Shown here: piece after piece, positions 8,180-16,913 of the stretch
Layout of the letters: each line of letters starts with the position of its first letter
Position numbering within the stretch: position 1 is the first letter of the stretch
Origin: Planctomycetota bacterium
GTDB lineage: Bacteria > Planctomycetota > Phycisphaerae > WQYP01
DNA length: 46,336 nucleotides
Assembly (NCBI GenBank): GCA_021831565.1
Contig: JAKBMM010000019.1
Location: 1-46,336, forward strand
Direction of reading: 5' to 3'
Notes under the pieces: generated by a model
Databases searched by the model: none
What the model was told of the DNA's origin: nothing
The model's input: the letters and a program-made list of their open reading frames with translations, nothing else
Made by a program: the position numbers and the translations under genes

Positions 8180-9808
8180 TTATCCTGGCGCCGCGCTGGC
8201 TTCGTCGCCGGCTTTCTCCACCGGTGAAAGGCCCAGTTCCCTGACTTTCTTGTTGAGCGTGTTGCGATTGATCCCCAGGAAATCCGCCGCCTTGATCTTC
8301 ACGTTTTCGCAGCGCTGGAGCGCCTTGGCCAGCAGCGCCTTTTCCACATGACCAATAACCAGATCGTAGATCTGCCCCTCCCGCAAGGCGTATTCACCGA
8401 TCGAGAGTTCGGCCAACCGGGCGACCAATTCCTCCAGGTTCTCGCTGGCCAGGCTGGCGCGGCCCTCCTGGGCGAAAGTTCGGATAGCCGTGGGAAGAAG
8501 GTCTTCCGTGAGTGTGTCGCCCCGGCTAAGCACCACCGCGCGTTCGATGGCGTTTTCCAACTCGCGCACATTGCCCGGCCAGGGATAACGCACCAGTATG
8601 TTGAGCATTTCCCGGCTTATCTTGTTGAGATTCTTGCCATTCTCCGCATTGAGTTTGTCCAGAAAAAAGTCGATCAGGCGGGGAATGTCCGCGCGGCGGT
8701 TGCGCAGTGCCGGTAGATGAATCGTCACCACGTTCAGGCGATAGAACAGGTCTTCGCGGAAGCGGCCCCGGGCGACCTCTTCCTGGAGGTTCAAGTTGGT
8801 GGCGGCGATGATGCGCACATCGACACGGATGGTTTTGTTGTCGCCCACCCGTTCCAATTCCCTCTCCTGAAGTACGCGCAGCAGCTTGACCTGCAGGCCC
8901 GTGTCGAGGGTGCCGATTTCATCCAGGAAAAGCGTGCCGGTGTGGGCAACTTCAAAGCGGCCCATTTTGTCGCGAATCGCTCCGGTGAAACTGCCCCGGA
9001 CGTGGCCGAAAAGCTCCGATTCCAGCAGCGTACCGCTTAACGCCCCGCAGTTGACGCGAATAAACGGCTTGTCCGCCCGGTTGGAATTGAAGTGAATCGC
9101 CTTGGCTATCAATTCCTTGCCCGTGCCGGTCTCGCCCAGCAGCAGAACCGTCGCCCGGCTGGTCGCCACCTGCGCGATGGCGTCAAAAACTTCGATCATG
9201 GCCGGAGAAGCGCCGATGATGTTGTCGAACTTGTACTTGCTCTGGAGGGTGTTGCGAAGCTGGCGGCGTTCTTCCCGCCATTCTTCGCGCTCCGTGGCGA
9301 CGATCGTGTTGATCTTAATCGCCTGGGCGATGAAAGCGGCGATGATTTCCAGTACGCGCTGATCATGGGCCAAACTCTGGGAATCAACAAACGGTTTATC
9401 CACCGATAGCGCACCGATCACGCGGGCGTCGATTTGGATCGGCACGCAGATAAAACTGATCCGGTGGCCGGCCAGCGCGGCCCGCGCGCCGGTACGATTG
9501 AGAAACTGCACGTCCTTGGCGATATCCTCAACCACACGCGGACGGCCCGTCGCCACCACCTGGCCCGTAACGCCCTCGCCCATGTCGTAGCGGCCACGCT
9601 GAATCTCTTCGGGGGTAAGTCCAAGAGCGGCTTGGATCCGCAGCTTGCCAGTGGTTTCATCCAGCAACACCATGGAGCCTCTTTCCATGCCCAGTCGCTC
9701 GGCCAGAACCCGCATGGTCTGCTCGAAAACGGCCCGCAGGTCCAAGCCCGAAGAAAGCACGCGCCCAATATCGGTCAGGATGCCAAGTTCCAGTTCCGCA
9801 CGTTCCAT
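8180..9808 (-). CDS. GAF-domain sigma-54-dependent transcriptional activator
   Basis: A NifA-like enhancer-binding protein of about 542 residues. A GAF sensory domain covers roughly 10-170. The AAA+ domain (about 195-430) has Walker A GETGTGKE and Walker B TLFLDEIG, and its sigma-54-contact loop reads GSFTGA instead of the usual GAFTGA. A Fis-type helix-turn-helix ends the protein ([20 protein letters not shown]). It should bind an upstream enhancer and open sigma-54 promoters in response to a small ligand sensed by GAF; target genes are not evident nearby. The start at 9808 matches where the family begins (MERAELELG); in-frame ATGs at 9838 and 9898 are possible and no start has a strong ribosome site. 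Confidence 0.92.
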   Translation of the reverse strand: MERAELELGILTDIGRVLSSGLDLRAVFEQTMRVLAERLGMERGSMVLLDETTGKLRIQAALGLTPEEIQRGRYDMGEGVTGQVVATGRPRVVEDIAKDVQFLNRTGARAALAGHRISFICVPIQIDARVIGALSVDKPFVDSQSLAHDQRVLEIIAAFIAQAIKINTIVATEREEWREERRQLRNTLQSKYKFDNIIGASPAMIEVFDAIAQVATSRATVLLLGETGTGKELIAKAIHFNSNRADKPFIRVNCGALSGTLLESELFGHVRGSFTGAIRDKMGRFEVAHTGTLFLDEIGTLDTGLQVKLLRVLQERELERVGDNKTIRVDVRIIAATNLNLQEEVARGRFREDLFYRLNVVTIHLPALRNRRADIPRLIDFFLDKLNAENGKNLNKISREMLNILVRYPWPGNVRELENAIERAVVLSRGDTLTEDLLPTAIRTFAQEGRASLASENLEELVARLAELSIGEYALREGQIYDLVIGHVEKALLAKALQRCENVKIKAADFLGINRNTLNKKVRELGLSPVEKAGDEASAAPG

Positions 9809-10036
9809 AATTAACCAATACCGCCATGAAGAAACCATATTGTTTTGCCATCCATTTCGGATGGAAAATTTTCCAAAGTAATCGACCATGCGCATCATAA
9901 GCTCGTGCCCATATTTTATGCAATCTCCACGAGCGAGACCTAAAAAATGCGCATCGACATGATAGCTCGCCTATTCGGTGAGCATTCAAGCGGTGAATGA
10001 GTTCCGATCGGCAGTTCATTCCTTCATAGAGATTTC

Positions 10037-10190
10037 GTAACCGTTCACGGCGCGCGGAAAACGGCCGCGGGATTGCGATCCACGCGGCTGCGTGGCTGGG
10101 GCGGCGCGGTGATTGGCGGTCCCGGCACACCGGGAAAACCCGTGCCCGCAGGGGATGTACGCGAAAAACATCCGGGGCGTGAACGGTTAC
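10037..10190. mobile_element. MITE-like element with 13-bp inverted ends and 8-bp target duplication
   Basis: The ends GTAACCGTTCACG (10037-10049) and CGTGAACGGTTAC (10178-10190) are perfect inverted repeats. The host bases GAGATTTC occur on both sides (10029-10036 and 10191-10198), the mark of transposition. At 154 bp it cannot encode a transposase and must have been moved in trans. Related full or partial copies lie at 2082-2401, 31021-31126, 39227-39510 and 46175-46336. Confidence 0.85.
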
Positions 10191-10204
10191 GAGATTTCGT
10201 TGTG

Positions 10205-10233
10205 TTGGCGAAGATATCAAGTAATATTATGTA
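10205..10233 (+). promoter_or_regulatory. Possible promoter just downstream of the MITE
   Basis: TTGGCG at 10205-10210, a 17-base spacer and TATGTA at 10228-10233, about 27 bases before the start at 10260. It begins seven bases after the target duplication. Confidence 0.35.
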
Positions 10234-10259
10234 TATGGGGATTTCTTAGGGAATGTCCT

Positions 10260-12554
10260 ATGTACCCGTTTGAATTTTTCCGAATGGCGCGCCGTCATTT
10301 TTCCAACCCTCTTGGCATGACGCTGGGAATTATTTTCTTTTTGTTCGGATCACGCCAAATGGTTGTCTTCGCCGCACGCACGGCGGTACCGCCTTCTCCG
10401 CCGCGCGCCGCCGGACTGTATTCATCGCAAACCATTTCCTATTCCAAGGCGATTGTGGGATTGGCTTGCGGAGACTGGGCCTCTCAACAGAAATGGCAAT
10501 CAGCGGCGGAACAAGCGTTTATCAGTCAGTTGCGGGCCATGGTTCGCCTGGCCGGCCCGGAGCAACGGGCCCGCGTTGTCCGCGTGCTTGAATTTCAAGA
10601 AGGTCTGCTGCGTTGGGTGGAGGATACCGAGTTTCAACCCATGGCGGAAACATCGGCTTTAGCAAAATTCTGGCTACGCGGAAAACATGCGGACCTCATC
10701 GCGGAGATGTTTTCCGATAAGCCCAACCGACGGGCGCTGGGGCTGGCGCGGGTTGCAAAAATTCCCGGCTGGCAGGCCGATGCCGTGCTGGGCTGGCAAC
10801 TCCACGATCTGGCGGGTTCCAACACCCTGATCGTCTCCGCCGCCGCCAACGGATTGGCCGAACGGACTCCCGGCGAAGAGTTAATTCACTCCGTATCGAG
10901 GTATTATCTTGGTCTGAAACCAAGCCGAGCCCGGGCGTGGGTGAACGTTCTTGGAAAAGAGTATTTTGCACGAGTCTTTCGTCAGTACAACCGCAGGCAG
11001 TTGACCAATCTCCTGTCTCTGCTGCTTCTTCACTGGCATTCGAACAAGCTCGCGCGGTCGCTGGATGAAGCACTGGGGATGAGCAATTATCCTCTGTTGC
11101 GTCCTTTGAAGGATATTGGGACCTGCACCTTTGGCGCGCGGTTAATTCTCGCTGTGAAACCAAAAGACGCCGTGCCTGCCCTGCTGGCCATGGTCCATCA
11201 ACCATTTATCGGTGCAGTATTCCCCCAGCCGGACTACTGGGATTATCGCACCGCGGCGCTTTACGTGTTGATTCGGTTCATCGGAAAGAAGCCGGCGGAT
11301 TATCACTTTCGCAGGGTGACCGGTTTTCAAGGTGGAACTTCTCCGCCAATTTGGTGCGTTACTTCCCGGTCGGATCAGAGGAAAGATATAGTGGATGTGA
11401 CGCGCTGGTGCCAGGCGCATGGCCTCGTCCCCAAGGCGCCGCCCCCATGGACAGCAACCCCCGTTGAACCTACGACCAGCGAAATCCGTAAGTGGGCCGA
11501 TGCGGCCGATCTCCAGATTGGGCGGAGCCTGGGGGAACTGGGAGCAAGCCGTTTTCAGGTGCGGCGGCAAGCCTGCCTACAACTCCGGAAAGGGATCACC
11601 GGCCAGCTTCGCGCCCTCGTGTTGGCGGAAGCCAGAAGTCGTTGGCAAAACACCTGGCCGCTGATTGATTTCGAGTACGGTTTTACACGCTGGACGCTTT
11701 TGGCCATGGAAGCTCCAAAGACGTTGCGCCAACGCGAGTTACGCTGGGGCTTCATGAAGGCGAACCGGTCCCTGGCGGCCGATGCTTACTCACAGGAATA
11801 TTATCTACGCGCCAAGGCGGCAAAATTGTTGTCGCGGAGAAGGAATGATCCAATCGCCATGCGGCTGCTGGCCGACATGCTGATGGTGCGAACACAATAT
11901 GTTTTCCTCCATGCCGCGATCACGGTCAATCAGATCGGTCCCACATCCTTGATGGTCCGGAGACTCTACCAGGGCTGCCAACCACCCGGAGTCAACAACA
12001 TACAAACGCAACCGCCTGGCCGACAGGTGGTGTTGCTCGGGTGGAAAATGTCGCCACCTCCAATCCATCCGCCTATTGACAGGTTTCACGAAGTGGACGC
12101 CCGTATCCTCGAACGCTGGAAACCGGCGATTGTCTCTAAATTGCTGGTGGACACTCTTGCCAACTGGTTGGCCCAAAGCCGGAAAAATGGCGGACGCTTG
12201 TTCGACGTACAGGAGGGATTGGGAACGTGGAGAGGATTCATGAAACTCTTTGCCATATATCATCCCCGCGCCGCGGTTCCTTACCTGCTTAAGCTTGTCC
12301 ATACCACCGACGATTGGTCCGGGAGTTTTTCCCTTGGCGGCGTAACCTATTTCCACAACATTCAAACCAATCTGCTCCTCCTGCTGATTCAGACCGCCGG
12401 CAAAAACCCCAAAGATTTTGGAATGGCGCGCACTCATAGTTCGTACGTGAATCGATGGGGGTTCAAGTCAACGCAACAGCAAGAAGCCGCCATCCAGGCG
12501 ATGACGATATGGTGGGCGAAAAATCCCTCCGGCCGTAAGCGTCCGGGGAAATAA
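10260..12554 (+). CDS. Large exported protein of unknown function
   Basis: A 764-residue protein not assigned to a family. Residues about 17-40 form one hydrophobic segment after a basic start (MARRHFSNP), giving a likely signal peptide or anchor. The rest is soluble and alpha-helical in look, rich in Arg, Trp and Leu. Short helical stretches such as AVPALLAMVHQP and AVPYLLKLVHTTDDW suggest degenerate HEAT/ARM-like repeats, but no period could be fixed. The start at 10260 follows AGGGA at good spacing. An open frame extends upstream to 10113, but that part lies in the MITE and is not native. A terminator-like hairpin follows the stop codon. Function unknown; a periplasmic scaffold is only a guess. 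Confidence 0.7.
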   Translation: MYPFEFFRMARRHFSNPLGMTLGIIFFLFGSRQMVVFAARTAVPPSPPRAAGLYSSQTISYSKAIVGLACGDWASQQKWQSAAEQAFISQLRAMVRLAGPEQRARVVRVLEFQEGLLRWVEDTEFQPMAETSALAKFWLRGKHADLIAEMFSDKPNRRALGLARVAKIPGWQADAVLGWQLHDLAGSNTLIVSAAANGLAERTPGEELIHSVSRYYLGLKPSRARAWVNVLGKEYFARVFRQYNRRQLTNLLSLLLLHWHSNKLARSLDEALGMSNYPLLRPLKDIGTCTFGARLILAVKPKDAVPALLAMVHQPFIGAVFPQPDYWDYRTAALYVLIRFIGKKPADYHFRRVTGFQGGTSPPIWCVTSRSDQRKDIVDVTRWCQAHGLVPKAPPPWTATPVEPTTSEIRKWADAADLQIGRSLGELGASRFQVRRQACLQLRKGITGQLRALVLAEARSRWQNTWPLIDFEYGFTRWTLLAMEAPKTLRQRELRWGFMKANRSLAADAYSQEYYLRAKAAKLLSRRRNDPIAMRLLADMLMVRTQYVFLHAAITVNQIGPTSLMVRRLYQGCQPPGVNNIQTQPPGRQVVLLGWKMSPPPIHPPIDRFHEVDARILERWKPAIVSKLLVDTLANWLAQSRKNGGRLFDVQEGLGTWRGFMKLFAIYHPRAAVPYLLKLVHTTDDWSGSFSLGGVTYFHNIQTNLLLLLIQTAGKNPKDFGMARTHSSYVNRWGFKSTQQQEAAIQAMTIWWAKNPSGRKRPGK

Positions 12555-12574
12555 GAAGCGGGATTTCACGGCAC

Positions 12575-12618
12575 GACATTTTATGGAGGGAAAAAAAGAA
12601 ATGTCCTCTTTTTCGATT
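12575..12618 (+). terminator. Possible terminator after the large exported protein
   Basis: GACATTT at 12575-12581 pairs with AAATGTC at 12599-12605 around an A-rich loop. It is followed by CTCTTTTTCG and more T runs. The stem is AT-rich, so strength is uncertain. The remaining space to 12900 holds a small CGACGC/GCGTCG hairpin near 12676 and a TTGACT box at 12627-12632 that may belong to an ectA promoter. Confidence 0.45.
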
Positions 12619-12900
12619 TTTTGGGGTTGACTCCTCTTGTCCGATTTATTACAAGCGGATGAAGGACAATCATGCGACGCAATAGCGTCGTGGCCTGTTG
12701 CAATGGATTCATTGTGATGGCCGCGCAGGCGGTGCGGCGAATAGCACCGACTCACCGGTTGTCCTGACGAAAATCAAAATGTGCACGGGTCTCCCGGAGG
12801 CTCCTGTTCATGAGGCGGCGCTGAATCACCGGCGCGGGCTTGTGGTTGCCATTTTGTGTTTTCCAGACGGTTGTACCCCTGGCGAAAGGGTTTTTGACAA

Positions 12901-13443
12901 ATGCCCGACATGGAAGAGTCCTCGGCGCCACTGCGGAGCGCCACCGCCGTCATCCGGCGGCCCGCCCTGACGGATGCCGCCGGCATTCACCAACTGGTGA
13001 TCGAGTCCGGGGCGCTGGATGTGAACTCCTGTTACCTCTATTTGTTGCTGTGCCGGGATTTTTCCGCCACCTGCCGCGTCGCGGAAATGGATGGACATAT
13101 CATCGGTTTTGTAACCGCATACCACCCGCCCGGCCGGCCGGGAACGCTGTTTATATGGCAAATCGCCGTAAAGCACACCCACCGGGGACAAGGAATGGCC
13201 CTGCGGCTTCTGCTGGATTTGCTCGCAAGCGTTGCGGAGGGGCCGGGGCTGGTCATGGAAACAACCATTAGTCAATCCAACCTTGCCTCGCAACGACTCT
13301 TTGCGTCTCTGGCCCGGAGGCTGCGCTGCCATCTGCGGATGGACCAGGGATTTGACGCGCGCCTTTTTGCGCCCCAGACACATGCAAGCGAAAAAAAGTT
13401 TTTAATCGGACCGGTCGCCCCCGGCCTGGAGCTATCCGCATAA
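12901..13443 (+). CDS. ectA: L-2,4-diaminobutyrate N-acetyltransferase
   Basis: Transfers acetyl from acetyl-CoA to the gamma-amino group of 2,4-diaminobutyrate, the second step of ectoine synthesis. The 180-residue GNAT protein shows the EctA signature: IRRPALTDAAGIHQLV, LDVNSCYLYLLLCRDFSATC, then FIWQIAVKHTHRGQGMALRL, the last holding the acetyl-CoA loop RGQGMA. It precedes ectB by 15 bases in the same direction, so the two form an operon in an order (A then B) seen in ectABC clusters. The ribosome site is weak (AAAGGG about 11 bases before the ATG). No regulator of the EctR type is adjacent, and no ectC follows. Confidence 0.92.
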   Translation: MPDMEESSAPLRSATAVIRRPALTDAAGIHQLVIESGALDVNSCYLYLLLCRDFSATCRVAEMDGHIIGFVTAYHPPGRPGTLFIWQIAVKHTHRGQGMALRLLLDLLASVAEGPGLVMETTISQSNLASQRLFASLARRLRCHLRMDQGFDARLFAPQTHASEKKFLIGPVAPGLELSA

Positions 13444-13458
13444 AGGGAGACATACATC

Positions 13459-14802
13459 ATGACCAATATTTTTGAAACGCTTGAATCACAAGTACGCAGC
13501 TACTGCCGGGCTTTTCCGGTGGTATTTCGCAAGGCTGTCGGAGCGACGCTCTATGATGAATCGGGCCGGCGTTACATTGATTTTTTCGCCGGCGCCGGCG
13601 CCCTGAATTACGGGCATAACCATCCGTTCATCAAGCGAAAAATCCTGGAATATTTACAGGAGGACGGAATCATTCACAGTCTGGACCTGTACACAACCGC
13701 CAAGCGGGAATTTCTGGAATCATTTGAAAGCATCATTCTGCGGCCACGCGGGTTGGATTACAAAGTTCAGTTTCCCGGCCCGACGGGCACGAATGCGGTT
13801 GAGGCGGCCATGAAACTCGCGCGCAAGGTTACCGGCCGGCAGGGCATCGTGGCCTTTACCAATGGTTACCATGGCATGACCGCCGGCTCACTGGCGGCCA
13901 CCGGCAACACCTACCATCGCCGGGCGGGCGGTTCGCTGCTCAACGGGATTAGTTTTTTACCCTATGACGGTTACTTTGGACCCGAAGTCGATACCTTCGA
14001 CTATTTGCGACGCCTCATGGAAGATTCCAGCAGCGGCCTGGACAAACCCGCAGCCGTGCTGCTGGAAACGATCCAGGGAGAAGGCGGTGTGAATGTGGCG
14101 TCGTTCCAATGGCTCAAGCGGGTGGAAACGCTCTGCCGGGAGCATCAGATTCTGCTGATTGTGGATGACATTCAGGCGGGATGCGGGCGCACCGGCACTT
14201 TTTTCAGCTTCCAGCCCGCGGATATCACGCCGGACATTGTTACACTTTCCAAATCCATTGGCGCGTACGGCCTGCCGATGTCGATCGTATTGCTTAAGCC
14301 GGAGCTGGATTGCTGGGAACCCGGCGAACACAACGGGACTTTCCGCGGGAATAATCTGGCCTTTGTGGCGGCAACGGAGGCTTTCCGGCTTTACTGGCGG
14401 GATCACACCTTCCGCCTGGCCATTGGGCACAAGGCCCATTTGTTGCGCCGGCGGTTGACCGACATTGGCCGCCAGTGGGAAAGCTTCGGCATCAGCGTCC
14501 GGGGGCGCGGTCTGTTGGCGGGCCTCGCGTTTGAGGACCATCCGACCGCGGCGCGGCTGATTTCACAGGAAGCATTCCAGCATGGCCTGATTCTGGAGAC
14601 CTGCGGCGCCAAGGATCAAGTTCTCAAGTTTTTGCCGCCGCTGATCATAGAAGAAAACCTGCTGGAAGAGGGTTTGGCTATCGTTGCGCAATGCACGCGC
14701 CAAGTACTCACCGGCGGCGCCGTTGGCGGAGACGCCGGTATTGCGCAAGAAGAAATACCGCAAGAGCATCCCCCCTTCCCGAGAAGGGTTTTACCCGGAT
14801 GA
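13459..14802 (+). CDS. ectB: Diaminobutyrate-2-oxoglutarate aminotransferase
   Basis: A PLP enzyme making 2,4-diaminobutyrate from aspartate semialdehyde, the first step of ectoine synthesis. It has the class III aminotransferase landmarks: FFAGAGALNYGHNHP, FPGPTGTNAVEAAMK, VDDIQAGCGRTG and the PLP lysine in LSKSIGAYG (about residue 265). GGGAG lies just before the ATG. The 447 residues exceed the usual length of about 420; the extra tail after QVLTGG is not conserved and overlaps a terminator-like hairpin. ectA is directly upstream. The expected ectC (ectoine synthase) is absent, since the next gene faces the other way. Confidence 0.94.
   Translation: MTNIFETLESQVRSYCRAFPVVFRKAVGATLYDESGRRYIDFFAGAGALNYGHNHPFIKRKILEYLQEDGIIHSLDLYTTAKREFLESFESIILRPRGLDYKVQFPGPTGTNAVEAAMKLARKVTGRQGIVAFTNGYHGMTAGSLAATGNTYHRRAGGSLLNGISFLPYDGYFGPEVDTFDYLRRLMEDSSSGLDKPAAVLLETIQGEGGVNVASFQWLKRVETLCREHQILLIVDDIQAGCGRTGTFFSFQPADITPDIVTLSKSIGAYGLPMSIVLLKPELDCWEPGEHNGTFRGNNLAFVAATEAFRLYWRDHTFRLAIGHKAHLLRRRLTDIGRQWESFGISVRGRGLLAGLAFEDHPTAARLISQEAFQHGLILETCGAKDQVLKFLPPLIIEENLLEEGLAIVAQCTRQVLTGGAVGGDAGIAQEEIPQEHPPFPRRVLPG
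14773..14792 (+). terminator. Terminator-like hairpin inside the 3' end of ectB
   Basis: CCCTTC (14773-14778), a four-base loop, GAAGGG (14783-14788) and TTTT. It lies within the last 12 codons of the ectB reading frame, which suggests that the annotated C-terminal tail reads through a former intergenic terminator. Confidence 0.5.
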
Positions 14803-14832
14803 CCTGTTTGGCCCCAAAGGGGAAAAGCCCAT

Positions 14833-15672
14833 TCAAACGAAAATTTTCCGCAGGAAGCGGAGACTTTGCGCGGCCGCCTTTTCCGGTTGATCTGGATATG
14901 TATATAGTTCCACTGTAAGGAAGCGGTCATAGTTAATCCTGGCCAGGGCCGCTTGCAGCCCCCGCCAGTTCATGGTCCCCCGGCCGGGAATCAGATGGTA
15001 GTGTTTGCGGCCGGAGATATCCTCGATATGGCAGTTCCAGATGCGCCCCTTGAGAATCTCCAGAATCTCGGGAATATTTTCTCCCAGCACCACCGAATGA
15101 CCGATGTCCAGGTTGGCGCCGAGCATCCGGCAGTCCAGGCGATCCATCAATTCCCGCAATTCCACGGCCCATTCAATAAAAAGCATCGGTTCGCATTCCA
15201 TGCCCACTTTGACTCCGAGTTTCTGCGCCAGTTCCAGCAGCGGCGCCAGCGATTCGGCAAGCTGCCGCATCGCCTTATCCGGCGGCATGGTGGGCAGCGC
15301 CTTGCCGCTGGTAATGCTGATATTCTCCGCCCCGATGGCGGCGGCCAGGCGGAGCGTATTGCGGATCATGGCGGCCCTGGCCCGGCGCAGATCCGGCCGG
15401 GGAGAAATCAGCGACGGCTCAAAAAAAGGCTCCGGCGGCGCGTCTTTCCAGTAACCAAAAGTGCAATTGGCGTTAATGTTGCTTACTCTCAGCGAACAAC
15501 GGTCCAGAAGGCGGCGGATGGTTTGCGCCTGCCGTGGAATAAATTTTTCCGGATACCAATGCGGCTTGTCGGCAAGAATTTCCACGCCGGTATAACCGGC
15601 GGCGGCGATTTGTTCGATCGCCTGCCGCAGGTTGCGGCGGACAAAGGCATTGGTGGAAAAAGCAAGTTTCAT
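14833..15672 (-). CDS. Sugar-phosphate isomerase/epimerase-like TIM-barrel protein
   Basis: A 279-residue AP-endonuclease-2/xylose-isomerase-like TIM barrel. It shows AFSTNAF at the first strand, GYTGVEILAD, a metal-ligand Glu in VGMECEPM, LGANLDIGHS with Asp and His ligands, WNCHIEDISG and a final Glu in FLTVELYTYP. This set suits a divalent-metal isomerase or epimerase on a sugar or sugar phosphate; the substrate is unknown. The start at 15672 (MKLAFSTN) has GGGAG six bases upstream; a longer open frame to 15834 has no such support. It is convergent with ectB across a 30-base gap. Confidence 0.88.
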   Translation of the reverse strand: MKLAFSTNAFVRRNLRQAIEQIAAAGYTGVEILADKPHWYPEKFIPRQAQTIRRLLDRCSLRVSNINANCTFGYWKDAPPEPFFEPSLISPRPDLRRARAAMIRNTLRLAAAIGAENISITSGKALPTMPPDKAMRQLAESLAPLLELAQKLGVKVGMECEPMLFIEWAVELRELMDRLDCRMLGANLDIGHSVVLGENIPEILEILKGRIWNCHIEDISGRKHYHLIPGRGTMNWRGLQAALARINYDRFLTVELYTYPDQPEKAAAQSLRFLRKIFV

Positions 15673-15776
15673 CGGCAACTCCCAGCGGCTGGTAATGGCG
15701 CGACAGCGGAAACTGTCCATGAATCGTGCGGCGTGTTTCAACCGCCGCCACGGCATACAACTTTTTTCCCGAATCT

Positions 15777-16388
15777 CTATACATCCGGCGCCGGCCCGGG
15801 CGGAAGCGCCAACTGTTCCAACGCCTGGCGCCACTCCATGTAACGGTAGGGAACGGCATACTCCCGGTGCAACTCGATCAGACGCCGGTGGCTGCGTTCA
15901 TAAAGTTCCTGTCGCCAGAGAACGCCGGCTCTCTCGCAGAAATAAATTCGACAGCCCAGGGGACGGCCCTGGCGCGCAACGCACAATCTTCCTGTTTGCC
16001 AGGGACAGCCCCGATCTACGGCTTTCCCTTGGCCCGCCGACGGGCGGAGGTGGGCGAAGTCGCGATTGTACCCGGCGTGATGCAGCGGCAGAGAAAAATG
16101 AAGACCGGCGCGCGGCAACGGCGCGGCGCTATCGCCGGGTTGGCGCTGAAGGCAGGAAAAATACGCCAGTTCCATGGTGGTTACGTACAACTGATGACCG
16201 TATGGTTCAAAGTGGCAGCAGCGGCCGCTGGCGCGGCAAACGGGTTTTTGTACAGCGATGGCGGCGTCGACATCCGCGTACAACGCGCCTATCGCGGCAA
16301 GGCCCCGGCGGAACCTGTTTCCTGCCCGGCGCCCGGGTAGTTCCGGCGCCTCACCCCCGCCGCCCGCCATATCTTCCGCTTGTATCAT
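15777..16388 (-). CDS. YkgJ-family cysteine-cluster protein
   Basis: A 203-residue protein with the family's cysteine pattern: CRASGRCC at about residues 50-57, then CPWQTGRLCVARQGRPLGC and a following CE pair. Such clusters are thought to bind zinc or an iron-sulfur centre; no reaction is established. The ATG at 16388 overlaps the stop codon of the upstream DUF2905 gene as ATGA, a strong sign of translational coupling, and decides the start over an in-frame ATG at 16415 that would lie inside the neighbour. The next gene on this strand begins about 100 bases downstream. Confidence 0.85.
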   Translation of the reverse strand: MIQAEDMAGGGGEAPELPGRRAGNRFRRGLAAIGALYADVDAAIAVQKPVCRASGRCCHFEPYGHQLYVTTMELAYFSCLQRQPGDSAAPLPRAGLHFSLPLHHAGYNRDFAHLRPSAGQGKAVDRGCPWQTGRLCVARQGRPLGCRIYFCERAGVLWRQELYERSHRRLIELHREYAVPYRYMEWRQALEQLALPPGPAPDV

Positions 16389-16606
16389 CGCCGGCTCAGC
16401 CATTGCCAAAGCCACAAGACCAGCGTCAACAGAAACGAGAGGACCAGGCAGGTAACTATGGGAAAATAAAAACTCAGATGCTCGCCACGGTGGAAAATAT
16501 CACCCGGCAAGCCCCGGTAGCCGCACTTGCCCAACAGCCATAGCGCTCCACCGACCAGCGCCACTGCCGCTGCGAAAACCACCAGTAATTTTCCCAAGTC
16601 CGTCAT
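16385..16606 (-). CDS. DUF2905-family small membrane protein
   Basis: A 73-residue protein with two transmembrane helices (about 5-25 and 48-70) around a short loop GYRGLPGDIFHRGEHLSFYF. The PGDI motif and the layout are those of DUF2905, whose function is unknown. The frame is open far upstream, but homology begins at the ATG at 16606. TATAAT lies six bases before this ATG on the minus strand, which would place the transcript start at or next to the ATG, so a leaderless mRNA is possible. It is coupled to the YkgJ-type gene by an ATGA overlap. Confidence 0.85.
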   Translation of the reverse strand: MTDLGKLLVVFAAAVALVGGALWLLGKCGYRGLPGDIFHRGEHLSFYFPIVTCLVLSFLLTLVLWLWQWLSRR

Positions 16607-16618
16607 GCTATCATTATA
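16607..16618 (-). promoter_or_regulatory. -10 element for the DUF2905-ykgJ pair
   Basis: TATAAT on the minus strand, six bases before the ATG at 16606. No clear -35 box is seen 17 bases further up. The spacing predicts transcription starting at the start codon. Confidence 0.35.
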
Positions 16619-16620
16619 CG

Positions 16621-16645
16621 CTGGTGCTCTATCACAGAGCACCAG
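16621..16645. other. Hairpin in the divergent intergenic space
   Basis: CTGGTGCTCT (16621-16630), loop ATCAC, AGAGCACCAG (16636-16645). It lies between the divergent genes starting at 16606 and 16674. It shares the AGAGCAC core with repeat junctions elsewhere in the window. Confidence 0.5.
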
Positions 16646-16673
16646 GAGGCGGCGGTGATAAGGAGTGTGCGCC

Positions 16674-16913
16674 GTGGACAAAACTGCCCAGGAGTCGTAT
16701 TCGGCGGGCGAGATGCTGGACCGATACTTCCTGCAGGTGCGCTCGCACCTGCTCGAAACCGCCGCCACGCTCGACCGCGTGGACCGCGCGACGGGCGCGG
16801 AGAAAACCGCCGGTGATCCGCGCCGGGAGTTTATTGCCCGTTCTCTGAAGATTCTGGCCGATGGCCGCCCCTGGCGCGCCCGGCGCATCCTGGAGCTGTA
16901 TTCCAAAATCTGA
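16674..16913 (+). CDS. Small conserved-looking protein coupled to the TatD-like gene
   Basis: A 79-residue soluble protein, rich in Arg, Ala and Glu and probably all alpha-helical (RSHLLETAATLDRVDRATG; DPRREFIARSLKILAD). No family could be named. GTG at 16674 is chosen because AAGGAG ends eight bases before it. Its TGA shares a base with the next ATG (TGATG at 16911-16915), so it is translated together with the hydrolase and probably works with it. Confidence 0.7.
   Translation: MDKTAQESYSAGEMLDRYFLQVRSHLLETAATLDRVDRATGAEKTAGDPRREFIARSLKILADGRPWRARRILELYSKI

Noticed and set aside
10113-10259. Upstream extension of the large exported protein
   Set aside because: These 49 codons lie in the mobile element and its flank; the start at 10260 has a ribosome site and a signal peptide.
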